Shown here one piece after another: positions 1-8,185 of a stretch of DNA of 38,498 bases. Source of the DNA: Chlamydia trachomatis (GTDB lineage Bacteria > Chlamydiota > Chlamydiia > Chlamydiales > Rhabdochlamydiaceae); contig CAMCLJ010000011.1 in NCBI GenBank assembly GCA_945875745.1, positions 1 through 38,498 of the forward strand. Reading direction: 5' to 3'. The notes beneath the pieces were generated by a model. It did not search any database, was not told the DNA's origin, and was given only the letters and a program-made list of their open reading frames with translations. How positions within the stretch are numbered: position 1 is the stretch's first letter; every line of letters begins with the position of its first letter. The position numbers and the translations under genes are program-made.

Positions 1-376
1 TGGTAAATGTGGCTGCCCGTGTTCTAAAAAATTCATACATTCCGATTAAAGAAGGAAGGGAGGGGCTTTGACTCTGTCCGTATAAAGCGGCTGCCTGCCT
101 GGCTTTACTCCATGAAATCTGTGTGGTTGTATTATTGCTGAGGGCAATATCCATGACAGTGCCTAAATTCAGAGGTTGATCTGTAGAAGGCAGAGCTAAC
201 GGTAGAGGCACTGATGTATGGATGGTTTTAGCTTTTTCTGAAGGGGTCCAGTAATCAGAGGGTGAGCTTGGACAGAAGTCTTCAGTCCATGGCTGTACAA
301 TCGCTTTATTGAGGTAGCAGCCTGATGTGACGATAAGAAATATGCAATAGGCCGGGAGTCTATAGCGTTTGTACAT
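1..376 (-). CDS. TolC-like outer membrane efflux protein, N-terminal part
   Basis: Open reading frame of 125 codons running off the left edge; it starts with ATG at 376 behind the strong ribosome binding site GGAAAGG. The N-terminus is a signal sequence with basic residues and a hydrophobic core, and Cys20 in TSGC may be a lipid attachment site, although the lipobox is imperfect. After a linker comes a stretch around residues 78-105 (LGTVMDIALSNN, then SWSKARQAAALYGQSQSPSL) that fits the first helices of TolC/OprM-type proteins, which form the outer-membrane channel of efflux pumps. It begins 34 bases after the gatB stop on the same strand, so it may be co-transcribed with gatCAB. Only the N-terminal quarter is visible, so the pump type cannot be told. 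Confidence 0.7.
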   Translation of the reverse strand, partial: MYKRYRLPAYCIFLIVTSGCYLNKAIVQPWTEDFCPSSPSDYWTPSEKAKTIHTSVPLPLALPSTDQPLNLGTVMDIALSNNTTTQISWSKARQAAALYGQSQSPSLPSLIGMYEFFRTRAATFT

Positions 377-410
377 GCGTTCCTTTCCTAAGATTCAGAA
401 CGCAGTATAG

Positions 411-1874
411 CTATTGGAGTTTTTTCGTCAAAATTTCATTTACAATTGCTGGGGAAGCCTTTCCTTTACATAGCTTCATTACCTGACCAATAAGGTAGGC
501 AAAGGCTTTAGTTTTGCCCGCTTTAAAATCTTGGATCGACTGAGCATTTTCTGCAAGGACCGTATCGATAAGGGCTTCAATTGCGGCTGTGTCATCCAAA
601 GGTTGATAATTAGGGTTTTCTTTGACGATATCCCTACAATCTTTTCCAGGCGATAGAATCATGTCGTCGGCAACACTTTTTGCGATCTTACCATTGATGG
701 TGCCGTCTTCAATCATATTAACAAGACTTGCTACTTGGAAAGGAGGAATCCCAATTTGTCTAAGGGTCTTTCCACTCTCTTTAATTCTGCCGACGAATTC
801 GATAACTAACCAGTTACATAAACTCTTGGCATGTGTGCAGTCGCGTAAGGCTTCTTCAAAATACAGACACATCTCTTTATCATTGATCAAAGTAGATGCA
901 GCCGCAGGGGTTAGCTCAAGGCTTGTCGTATATCGTTTAAATCGATCATGAGGTAGTTCAGGTAATTCTTTGCGAATTTGTTCGATATAGTCCTGCGTTA
1001 ATATGACGGGGAGTAAGTCTGGCTCTGGGAAATACCTGTAGTCTTCTGCCTGTTCCTTTTGTCGCATAAGGACGGTTGTTTTCTTTTCTAAATCAAACCG
1101 ATACGTACCACTAGTGAGCAGCTTGTAAGGATCTTCATTAGGATGATCGGAATATAGATGAATTTGTCTGCGTATTTCTGAGTCAATTGCCATTTCCATG
1201 TTATGGAAGGAGTTCATGTTTTTGATCTCGATTTTATTGCGTAGACCCTTTTCTGTTTTAAGCCGGACTGAAATGTTTGCATCGACTCTAAGCGAGCTCT
1301 CTTCCATATTGCAATCGGAGACCTCGAGGTATTCCATGATTGCTTTTAGAGCTGTTGCATAAGCTACGGCTTCTTTAGCTGAATGGATACATGGCTCTGA
1401 AACAACTTCAATAAGGGGAACACCTGCTCTATTATAATCAACACCTGCAAAGGTGCTAAAGTGTTTCAGCATGCCCGCATCATCTTCTAAATGGGCTCTA
1501 TTCACAGCAAATGTCTGTGTGGTCCCTGCCACATCGGCTATGATCATGCCCCCTAATATAATGGGGTGTTCAAATTGTGTAATTTGGAAATTACGGGGGC
1601 TATCTGGGTAAAAGTATGATTTACGATCAAAGCGGCTGATAGGTGAGATGTTTGCTTTGATCGCCAGACCGAATTGTACTGCTTTTTTTACCGCTTCTTT
1701 ATTCAGCACAGGCAAAGCGCCCGGCTGACCAGTACATACTTCGGTGATATTTGTATTGGGCTCGTCGCCGAATCGGTTCGGAGCGCTGCTGAATAGTTTC
1801 GACTTAGTATTAAGCTGTACGTGGACTTCTAAGCCAATGACAGGCTCCCATAAATCATATTGAATATCGGTCAT
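411..1874 (-). CDS. gatB: Aspartyl/glutamyl-tRNA amidotransferase subunit B
   Basis: 487-residue protein of normal length for GatB, the kinase/tRNA-binding subunit of the GatCAB complex that converts Glu-tRNA(Gln) and Asp-tRNA(Asn) to the amidated forms in the cytoplasm. The N-terminal EPVIGLEVHVQLNTKSKLFS, the GQPGALPVLNKEAV segment and the SLRVDANISVR motif are family hallmarks; the C-terminal 130 residues are the helical YqeY-like tRNA-binding domain. The start ATG overlaps the gatA stop (ATGA), which suggests translational coupling in the order gatC-gatA-gatB. This order is usual in Chlamydiae, which lack GlnRS and AsnRS and depend on this complex. Confidence 0.97.
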   Translation of the reverse strand: MTDIQYDLWEPVIGLEVHVQLNTKSKLFSSAPNRFGDEPNTNITEVCTGQPGALPVLNKEAVKKAVQFGLAIKANISPISRFDRKSYFYPDSPRNFQITQFEHPIILGGMIIADVAGTTQTFAVNRAHLEDDAGMLKHFSTFAGVDYNRAGVPLIEVVSEPCIHSAKEAVAYATALKAIMEYLEVSDCNMEESSLRVDANISVRLKTEKGLRNKIEIKNMNSFHNMEMAIDSEIRRQIHLYSDHPNEDPYKLLTSGTYRFDLEKKTTVLMRQKEQAEDYRYFPEPDLLPVILTQDYIEQIRKELPELPHDRFKRYTTSLELTPAAASTLINDKEMCLYFEEALRDCTHAKSLCNWLVIEFVGRIKESGKTLRQIGIPPFQVASLVNMIEDGTINGKIAKSVADDMILSPGKDCRDIVKENPNYQPLDDTAAIEALIDTVLAENAQSIQDFKAGKTKAFAYLIGQVMKLCKGKASPAIVNEILTKKLQ

Positions 1875-3340
1875 TTAGAAACCTCGTGGTCAAAAAGGGG
1901 TGGAATCTTATTTGCAAAGGGGGCTGCCTGCTCGAATGCATAAGCTGCGCTAAGGACCTGCGCATCTTGTAATTGAGGGCCTATAAGCTGAATCCCTAAA
2001 GGCATATTTTTTGGGCTAAAGCCAGAAGGCACGCTAATAGATGGGGCTCCAATCAAGTTGGCTGCAATAGTGTAGATGTCTTGTAAATACATCTGGAGAG
2101 GATCTTGAATTTCTCCGAGTGTAAAGGCTGGAAAAGGGGATGTTGGTAAAAGCACGAGAGAGCATTTTGTAAAAGCCTCTGTAAATTTTTGCATCATCAA
2201 AGTCCTTACCTGTTGCGCTTTTTTATAAAACGCATCTTTGTATCCTGAAGAGAGTACGTAAGAGCCAAGAAGAATCCTGTTTTTTACCTCAGGTCCAAAC
2301 CCATCTTGCCTAGAAAATTCATAAACCTCATCGAGTTTTGTAGCTCTTGGTGAGCGGACGCCGTATCTAATTCCATCGAACCTGGCAAGGTTCGTCGAAG
2401 CTTCAGCTGTAGCCAGCACATAGTAGACCGCAATCGAATATTTCAGTAGATCTAAATCGACTTCTAAGATTTCTGCTCCAAGGAATTTAAAGATCTCTAC
2501 GCTTGAGAGAAAGTTTTGTTTGGATTCCTTATTGAGTTCATTTAAGAAATGCCAAGGGACTCCAATTTTTACCCCTTTGAGATGAGGAACTAATTTAGAA
2601 AGGAAATTAGCCGCAGGCTGCTGCAGGTGGGTAGCATCATGGGGGCATGGTTTGCTAATTGCCTCCATCAGCAAAGAGGCGTCAGAGACTGTCGTTGCAA
2701 ATGGACCGATTTGATCTAAAGAAGAGGCAAATGCTACCATACCAAATCGTGATACCCTGCCATAGGTGGGTTTAAAGCCTACAATCCCTGTAAAGGCAGC
2801 AGGCTGCCTAATCGATCCACCTGTATCACTGCCTAAAGAGAGGGGGCATAGCCTGGCTGATACAGCCGCTGCTGACCCTCCAGACGATCCTCCAGGAGTG
2901 CACGATAGGTTCCAAGGGTTTTTGGTTTTTTTAAATGCCGACGTCTCGGTTGAAGAACCCATCGCGAATTCATCTAGATTGGTTTTGCCAACAAGTAGAG
3001 CGTCTTCATCTTCTAAAAATTTGCAGACAGAAGCGTCAAAAGGAGCTCTATAATTGACAAGAAACTTAGATGCACAGGTGGTGATTTCCCCTTTAATATG
3101 GAGATTGTCTTTGATCGCCACAGGGATCCCTGCCATTAAACCTAAAGGGTTGCCCGCTTGTTTTTTTGCATCGAGTTCTTTTGCTTTTCTAATGAGTCTG
3201 TCTTCATGTATCTCGAGAAAAGATCCGACTTGATCATCAAATGTCGCAATCCGGCTTAAGGTGTGTTTAGCAATTTCTAAAGCTGAGATTTTTCCGGCAA
3301 TAAAGAGTTCTTTAATTTCTAAGGCAGATAGTTTGTGCAT
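1871..3340 (-). CDS. gatA: Aspartyl/glutamyl-tRNA amidotransferase subunit A
   Basis: 489-residue amidase-signature protein that releases ammonia from glutamine for the transamidation reaction. The Ser-cisSer-Lys triad is visible as Lys77 (in PVAIKDN), Ser152 (in PGGSSGGSAAAV) and Ser176 (in SDTGGSIRQP), with the spacing known for GatA. The gene lies 9 bases after gatC and overlaps gatB by 4 bases, so the three form one operon. Nothing in it looks degraded. Confidence 0.97.
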   Translation of the reverse strand: MHKLSALEIKELFIAGKISALEIAKHTLSRIATFDDQVGSFLEIHEDRLIRKAKELDAKKQAGNPLGLMAGIPVAIKDNLHIKGEITTCASKFLVNYRAPFDASVCKFLEDEDALLVGKTNLDEFAMGSSTETSAFKKTKNPWNLSCTPGGSSGGSAAAVSARLCPLSLGSDTGGSIRQPAAFTGIVGFKPTYGRVSRFGMVAFASSLDQIGPFATTVSDASLLMEAISKPCPHDATHLQQPAANFLSKLVPHLKGVKIGVPWHFLNELNKESKQNFLSSVEIFKFLGAEILEVDLDLLKYSIAVYYVLATAEASTNLARFDGIRYGVRSPRATKLDEVYEFSRQDGFGPEVKNRILLGSYVLSSGYKDAFYKKAQQVRTLMMQKFTEAFTKCSLVLLPTSPFPAFTLGEIQDPLQMYLQDIYTIAANLIGAPSISVPSGFSPKNMPLGIQLIGPQLQDAQVLSAAYAFEQAAPFANKIPPLFDHEVSK

Positions 3341-3349
3341 GAAGGACCC

Positions 3350-3655
3350 TTACGAATTAGTCGTTTTGATAATTGGAGGAACTCTTATCATGCCTCCAAT
3401 ATGAGCTGGTGAATTAGCTAGAAAAGTCTCTCTATCTAAAGTTTCAGTGACTTCATCTTCTCTAAGGATGCTCGACATCGACTCTAAAATATGGTTACAG
3501 GTGGGTACACCATCAGTCTGTAGTTCAGAAAGTTGGTCAATATATCCAACTACTCGAGATAGGGAGGATAGAAATCTCGATTTCTCTTCTTCGGAACACT
3601 CAATCTTGCTGAGTTTCATGAGCTTAAGTAGATCTTCTTTATTAAAATCAGTCAT
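3350..3655 (-). CDS. gatC: Aspartyl/glutamyl-tRNA amidotransferase subunit C
   Basis: 101-residue GatC, the small stabilising subunit that wraps between GatA and GatB. The N-terminal helix (DLLKLMKLSKIECSEEEKSRF) and the C-terminal RETFLANSPAHIGGMIRVP are typical of the family. It is the first gene of the gatCAB operon. The start ATG at 3655 follows a purine-rich stretch with only a weak ribosome binding site, as is common in Chlamydiae. The 190 bases upstream hold the presumed operon promoter and the terminator of the preceding gene. Confidence 0.95.
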   Translation of the reverse strand: MTDFNKEDLLKLMKLSKIECSEEEKSRFLSSLSRVVGYIDQLSELQTDGVPTCNHILESMSSILREDEVTETLDRETFLANSPAHIGGMIRVPPIIKTTNS

Positions 3656-3785
3656 ATTGCAGGTCTTTGTTCAAAAAACTTAATTACTTTCGGTAAGGGG
3701 GATTTGCAAAAATCATTCACTTATAATCCTTCCTCTTTATCTAGTCAAAAAGAAAAAATGGAGCTTAATTTAGATGATTTGAAGT

Positions 3786-3808
3786 GCCCGCTGATCGAAT
3801 CAGCGGGC
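3786..3808 (-). terminator. Hairpin downstream of NEL protein 1
   Basis: Perfect 10-bp inverted repeat GCCCGCTGAT / ATCAGCGGGC with a 3-base loop. It lies 37 bases beyond the stop of the gene at 3845 and before gatC, both transcribed leftwards. It lacks a strong T tract, so termination is likely but not certain. Confidence 0.6.
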
Positions 3809-3844
3809 GAAAGAGAGGATGGCTAAATCGAGGTAAGCATTCTT

Positions 3845-4942
3845 TTAATCTTCTGTGCCGCTTAGGATTTCTGCAGTTAAAGTAGCAAGCTGATCGATAA
3901 ACAACAATTCCACCTCTTGCCACTGGGCGCGATTGGCGTTACTACCAAACTGCTCTCCCAAGTCATCGCGTGTTGCTATGATCCGTCCGTACCCCTCAGG
4001 GTTATATTTTCTAAGCATTGTTTGCCAGTCTGGATCCTTCGATAAGATTGAAGTTTTGTTCTGTGCAATATCCTCTTCTATCATACATCCTGCTGTATCA
4101 ACAGCTTCCTCAGTGACACCTAGGACTTTAGCGTAGCCTTCGTATAGCATTCCATCTACGTCAATTTGTAGACGAAGTCGCTGTTTTAATTTGATGGGCA
4201 ATCCTAAAAACACCTCTATCGACTCTTTGCATTTACCATCTGATCGATTATCTTCTAACCGCATCTTAGCTTCTAATGCGTCAACGATTTGTTGAGCATA
4301 CTCTTGTAACTTTTGTACAGCCCATGGGCCACGGATAATAAATTCTGCAAATTCCTGCATTTGTTCCTTTGATGGTTTCGGTTCTTGTAGGAACTTGGCT
4401 TTTTTTGCATTTAGACCAACATAAAGCATTGAAACGGCCATACGATCTCCGCAGGTACTAGACGCTTGATCGATGGTACATAAAAAGCTCTCTCGGAATA
4501 CGGGATCCTGTTCTGCTTGCAAAAGGAATCCATCAATCTGCTGGTTTATTATCTGTTGTTTTGTATCATAATCTGCCATCGATTGAATCCTATTTAACCA
4601 GGAGAGGATCTGAGGCCCGGGATTTGCACGTGAGTCCTCTTTACGCATTCGAGCTACAAGCTTTGCATCTTTAAGCCTTTCAGCTCCACGTTTTTGATCT
4701 TCTTTCATTAGATTTGGTCGTATTTGCCAGAGACTCTGTTCTAGATTTAGTCCTCTGATCTGCTCTGATTGAGGTCTAACTGCATCTACTACCCGGTTAA
4801 ATAGCTGTTCTCCTTGTGTGAAAAGAAACTGGCAGGCTTCAAAGCATTTGATAGCGACCGAATAGACTGTCCTTGCAAGAGTTGCAGTGATCTGGATTAC
4901 GTGATATATCACTGGATGGCTAGATGGTGAGATTGCGTGCAT
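3845..4942 (-). CDS. NEL-type E3 ubiquitin ligase-like effector without LRR (copy 1)
   Basis: 365-residue protein. Residues about 110-365 read as the NEL (novel E3 ligase) fold of IpaH/SspH/SlrP effectors: ILSWLNRIQ near 112, FRESF near 150, the catalytic-type motif TCGDRMAV with Cys164 and Asp166 (the CxD motif that carries ubiquitin as a thioester in this family), and the later helix segment IEVFLGLPIKLKQRL. NEL ligases normally have N-terminal leucine-rich repeats that bind the substrate and hold the ligase off; none is present. Instead there is a short Ser/His-rich start and an amphipathic helix around residues 17-55 (ARTVYSVAIKCFEACQFL). The gene at 5169-6119 is a clear paralog. AGGA lies 6 bases before the ATG. 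Family assignment is from motifs; host ubiquitin as target is inference. Confidence 0.72.
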   Translation of the reverse strand: MHAISPSSHPVIYHVIQITATLARTVYSVAIKCFEACQFLFTQGEQLFNRVVDAVRPQSEQIRGLNLEQSLWQIRPNLMKEDQKRGAERLKDAKLVARMRKEDSRANPGPQILSWLNRIQSMADYDTKQQIINQQIDGFLLQAEQDPVFRESFLCTIDQASSTCGDRMAVSMLYVGLNAKKAKFLQEPKPSKEQMQEFAEFIIRGPWAVQKLQEYAQQIVDALEAKMRLEDNRSDGKCKESIEVFLGLPIKLKQRLRLQIDVDGMLYEGYAKVLGVTEEAVDTAGCMIEEDIAQNKTSILSKDPDWQTMLRKYNPEGYGRIIATRDDLGEQFGSNANRAQWQEVELLFIDQLATLTAEILSGTED

Positions 4943-5102
4943 ACAGAGTCCTATGTAAGTAGTGTTTGATCGATAATTTTCTGTTGGTTTAATAGATTAG
5001 ATAGGTAAGTGATATTCTTCAATGGTAAAGATCGTGTTAAGAGGATTCTGTGTATAATTTCTGAATCGGATTGTAATATTTGAGGTCCCAAGAAAGACGA
5101 TC

Positions 5103-5134
5103 TGCAGAAATCAAAGATGCTTTTTGTTTCTGCA
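5103..5134 (-). terminator. Possible hairpin terminator after NEL protein 2
   Basis: 8-bp perfect inverted repeat TGCAGAAA / TTTCTGCA with a 16-base loop, 35 bases past the stop of the leftward gene at 5169. The following sequence in that direction is only moderately T-rich. Confidence 0.4.
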
Positions 5135-5168
5135 AATTGCGATAGATAAATACACTTAATAAAAAGGT

Positions 5169-6119
5169 TTAACTTTCCAGAATACGTGAGGTGACCTTTG
5201 TAATCTGGTCATTAAACCATTCATTAATTGCTACATAATCTTGTCCAGTATCTGCTAATTCAGCCCTTTCTTGTCTTTGCTCTATAATTGCTTGGTATTC
5301 TTCTTTTGTTTCGTTATGTTTTTGTAGTGCTACTTCCCAGTAATCATAGCTGGCTAAAATCTCGGCTTTTGCATTTGGCTTTTCAAGTTTACCTCTTATA
5401 TATCGTCGGGCTTGAGCAATATTTTTTTCACGTACGCCGGAAAAATTTTCAAACAGCATTTCATCGACATCAATTGGGATTTGAAGTTGGTCTTTAAGTA
5501 ATATAGGGTAGGCTAGATACACTTCGATTTCATCTAATTCGATTCTCCGATTTTTTGCAAATTGAATATGTCTTTGAGCTATATGCTCTAATTGATCTAA
5601 CGCCCACGGTCCTTTAATAATAAACTCTGCAAACTCCTGCATCTGTTGCAGTGTTAAGCTGTCTTTGGAGGTAAAAGTTGCTTTTTTTTCTTCTATAGAC
5701 AGCTTAAGGATAGACAAGGCGACTCTATCCCCACACGTCTGGGCTGCATCTTCGATAGTATGAAAGAAAATCATTTTAAAATGATCATCCTCTGCAGCGC
5801 GTCTAAGAATTTTGTGAACCGGTTCAGTGAGTTTAGATGGATTATTTCCTGAATTTGCTGTGTCTAATATTCTATCGAGCCATGAGAAAAGTATTGTATC
5901 AGTGCCTTCACCTCTTAGCTCCATTGGGATACTATATTCGATATTCCCTTTTAGATAAGAGCGTAGCCGCTGAGCGTGATCCATAATGCATCTAAAGGCC
6001 TCGAACACCCTTTGTGCTACCCTCCTTATTAAAGACGCCAGCTGTCCAAGACATTGCCCCATTCCAAAGGCGATTGGATGTATCTGTTGTAGAGTCGATG
6101 AGATGCACAATGGGTGCAT
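5169..6119 (-). CDS. NEL-type E3 ubiquitin ligase-like effector without LRR (copy 2)
   Basis: 316-residue paralog of the protein at 3845-4942. It gives the clearer NEL signature: FSWLDRILDTANS near 78, a helix ending in the motif QTCGDRVALSIL with Cys129 and Asp131 (the catalytic CxD position), QQMQEFAEFIIKGPWAL shared almost unchanged with the paralog, and DEIEVYLAYPILLKDQL, which matches the conserved EVYLAY helix of IpaH-like ligases. No leucine-rich repeats precede it; residues 20-55 form an amphipathic helix (LIRRVAQRVFEAFRCIM). A good ribosome binding site (AAGGA) lies about 9 bases before the ATG. The two genes lie in tandem with 226 bases between them, each apparently with its own terminator, so they probably arose by duplication and diverged. 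Secretion into the host is inferred, not shown. Confidence 0.75.
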   Translation of the reverse strand: MHPLCISSTLQQIHPIAFGMGQCLGQLASLIRRVAQRVFEAFRCIMDHAQRLRSYLKGNIEYSIPMELRGEGTDTILFSWLDRILDTANSGNNPSKLTEPVHKILRRAAEDDHFKMIFFHTIEDAAQTCGDRVALSILKLSIEEKKATFTSKDSLTLQQMQEFAEFIIKGPWALDQLEHIAQRHIQFAKNRRIELDEIEVYLAYPILLKDQLQIPIDVDEMLFENFSGVREKNIAQARRYIRGKLEKPNAKAEILASYDYWEVALQKHNETKEEYQAIIEQRQERAELADTGQDYVAINEWFNDQITKVTSRILES

Positions 6120-6443
6120 ATAGGCGGTCCTTATCGTTTTGTGAAATGATGGTATTTATGAATCAAAAGAACGATAGGGTGGGTTCTGATATTTTTCAAT
6201 TATAAAGAAGATGTGAATCTTTGATTATTCTATTGGATGGTCCTGATTATACGATTTTGGGTCATACGTAAGTCTTAGGTCTCTGGAAAGAGGAGATTTC
6301 AGTTGAATTTTCTTTTTGTTCTATAGAGAATTAAAAAAAATAGTGACATTTCTTTTCAGATAGATTATATTTCAGCTATAAGGGGAAATGTCAGGGGCGT
6401 TGCCTAATCGATTTCTTTTGAACAGTTATAGGAGAGAAAGGTT
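6120..6443. other. Divergent intergenic region
   Basis: 324 bases between the leftward NEL gene and the rightward DUF378 gene, with no coding potential seen. The right half carries a good sigma-70-type promoter and a 9-bp inverted repeat around it (listed separately). The left half must hold the promoter for the NEL gene, but I could not pick one convincingly. Confidence 0.6.
6343..6371 (+). promoter_or_regulatory. Sigma-70/sigma-66-type promoter for the DUF378 gene
   Basis: GTGACA (6343-6348) and TATATT (6366-6371) are each one mismatch from consensus and are separated by exactly 17 bases. Transcription would start near 6378, about 65 bases before the ATG at 6444. A 9-bp inverted repeat, TGACATTTC (6344-6352) and GAAATGTCA (6385-6393), has its left arm on the -35 box and its right arm just past the expected start site. 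Confidence 0.55.
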
Positions 6444-6680
6444 ATGAAAGTATTAAACACTATAGCACTTTTGCTAGTAGTTATCGGTGCAATTAACTGG
6501 GGGCTTTGGGGTTTTTTTCAATTTGATTTAGTAGCTTTTATTGGTGGCGGAAATACAACTGGTCTATCCCGTGTAGTCTACTCTTTAGTGGGTCTTGCAG
6601 GTGTTTGGTCTATCCGTCATCTTAAGTGTGGTCTGAGCTGTTGCAACTCAAAAGGTAAAGGCGGGTCTTGCTGCAAATAA
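6444..6680 (+). CDS. DUF378 small membrane protein with Cys-rich tail
   Basis: 78-residue protein. Residues 1-62 match the DUF378 family: LNTIALLLVVIGAINWGLWG as the first membrane helix, FDLVAFIGGG in the loop and SRVVYSLVGLAGVW as the second helix. The family is found in many bacteria and its function is unknown. The C-terminal 17 residues are an added tail (HLKCGLSCCNSKGKGGSCCK) with five cysteines and several lysines and glycines, which suggests metal or thiol chemistry at the membrane surface, though this is inference. GGAGAGAAAGG before the ATG is a strong ribosome binding site, and with the good promoter and terminator it is likely a well-expressed single-gene unit. Confidence 0.85.
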   Translation: MKVLNTIALLLVVIGAINWGLWGFFQFDLVAFIGGGNTTGLSRVVYSLVGLAGVWSIRHLKCGLSCCNSKGKGGSCCK

Positions 6681-6711
6681 GCAGTAAGCATTTTATCTGA
6701 TGAAAATGTAT

Positions 6712-6746
6712 AAGCGAGGGGGATCAATATTCTTCTCGCTTTTTTT
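6712..6746 (+). terminator. Rho-independent terminator
   Basis: AAGCGAG (6712-6718) pairs with CTCGCTT (6735-6741); the stem can extend with G-U pairs. It is followed directly by a run of seven Ts and then ATTTTT. It ends the DUF378 transcript just before the photolyase gene. Confidence 0.8.
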
Positions 6747-6767
6747 ATTTTTACCCTAAGTATTTTT

Positions 6768-8174
6768 ATGAAAAAAAGTTGCATTGTCTGGTTTAATCAG
6801 GACCTTCGTATTGGTGATCATGCTCCGCTACAGGCGGCTGTAAGACTCGGTTACGATGTGATCCCATTGTATATTCATTCAACAGATCCTGATCCATGGC
6901 CTATGGGATCGGCTAGTAGATGGTGGTTGCATCAGAGCCTTACCCAATTATCTTCAAAATTTTTGCAAAAAGGGGCGCCTCTAATCATTAGGCAAGGCAG
7001 AGTAATCCACGTCCTCAAAGAGATCTTTAAGGCAACAGGGGCTAGTGCCTTATTTTTTCATCATAGAGTAGAACCTTTTGCCCGTCAGATTGAGAAAGAT
7101 CTTGAGGGTCTCGGCTGTCAGTTACACGGTTTTTTTGATCAGCTTTTATTTACCCCAGGAACGGTGCTAAATGGTAAAAGTGAACCTTACCGGGTCTACA
7201 CACCTTTTTATAACGCTTGTTTAAAAATGCCACCTCCACGTCTACCGATTGCAGAGCCTAAAGACTTGCCAGGGGCATCTAAAACAATTGATAGTATGAG
7301 AGTTGAGGATTTAAATCTTTTGCCCTCTATCCCTTGGGATAACGAATTTAGCCTTTTATCAAATCCTGGAGAAGAGGGGGCAAGGCTCCGGTTAAAGCAG
7401 TTCTTATCTAAGGGGATCGCAGACTACAGTCAGCAAAGAGATTTCCCTTCGATCGACGGAACATCCCTTTTATCTGCTCATTTGCATTTTGGAGAGATTT
7501 CTGTTTTTCAGATGTGGCAAGCCATTTTAAAGTCGGTAGGTGAAGTTGGCCGGCCCTATATGCGTCAGCTCTTATGGAGAGAATTCGCTCATCACATGTT
7601 GTATTATTTCCCCCATACAGATAGTGCACCTTTAAGAGATGAATTTATTGATTTCCCATGGAAAACAGATAAAAAACACTTAAGTCTATGGCAGAAGGGG
7701 CAAACGGGCTATCCCATTGTTGATGCCGGTATGCGGCAGCTAAGGCGTCTTGGCTGGATGCATAATCGACTTCGGATGATTGTTGGATCTTTTTTAGTTA
7801 AAGATCTGCTGATCCCATGGCAGGAGGGGGCTCGTTGGTTTTGGGATACCCTGATCGATGCTGATCTTGCCAATAATTCCTTCGGATGGCAGTGGGTCTC
7901 TGGTTGTGGAGCCGATGCAGCTCCTTATTTTCGTATTTTTAATCCAGTGACTCAGGCGGAAAAATTTGATCCTGAAGGGATCTACGTTAGGGCCTTTGTG
8001 CCAGAACTTACAAATCTGCCTAATGAATGGATCCATAAACCTTGGCAAGCCCCCGAATCGATTTTACGCTCTGCAGGTGTTGTTTTAGGAGAAAATTATC
8101 CTTATCCGATAGTGGATCACGAAAAGGCTAGAAAGCTGGCCTTAGAAAGTTTTCAGCATCTATCTAAAAAATAA
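6768..8174 (+). CDS. phr: Deoxyribodipyrimidine photolyase
   Basis: 468-residue cryptochrome/photolyase family protein, full length for a class I CPD photolyase, which uses light and reduced FAD to split pyrimidine dimers. The N-terminal antenna domain begins with IVWFNQDLRIGDHAPLQAA; the FAD domain shows LLWREFAHHMLY, GYPIVDAGMRQLRRLGWMHN, VGSFLVKDLLIPW and the flavin-loop region DADLANNSFGWQWVSGCGAD, all intact. It starts 27 bases after the upstream terminator, so its promoter must lie very close or read-through must occur. The next gene follows after 11 bases and is probably co-transcribed. A light-driven repair enzyme in an obligate intracellular lineage points to exposure outside or in transparent protist hosts (inference). 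Confidence 0.95.
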   Translation: MKKSCIVWFNQDLRIGDHAPLQAAVRLGYDVIPLYIHSTDPDPWPMGSASRWWLHQSLTQLSSKFLQKGAPLIIRQGRVIHVLKEIFKATGASALFFHHRVEPFARQIEKDLEGLGCQLHGFFDQLLFTPGTVLNGKSEPYRVYTPFYNACLKMPPPRLPIAEPKDLPGASKTIDSMRVEDLNLLPSIPWDNEFSLLSNPGEEGARLRLKQFLSKGIADYSQQRDFPSIDGTSLLSAHLHFGEISVFQMWQAILKSVGEVGRPYMRQLLWREFAHHMLYYFPHTDSAPLRDEFIDFPWKTDKKHLSLWQKGQTGYPIVDAGMRQLRRLGWMHNRLRMIVGSFLVKDLLIPWQEGARWFWDTLIDADLANNSFGWQWVSGCGADAAPYFRIFNPVTQAEKFDPEGIYVRAFVPELTNLPNEWIHKPWQAPESILRSAGVVLGENYPYPIVDHEKARKLALESFQHLSKK

Positions 8175-8185
8175 GAAAGAGGATA

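Noticed and set aside
2766-3053. Plus-strand frame opposite gatA
   Set aside because: Antisense to the amidase signature of gatA, no ribosome binding site or family.
6303-6327. TTGAAT and TATAGA as promoter before the DUF378 gene
   Set aside because: The spacing is only 13 bases; the pair at 6343-6371 has 17 bases and better hexamers.
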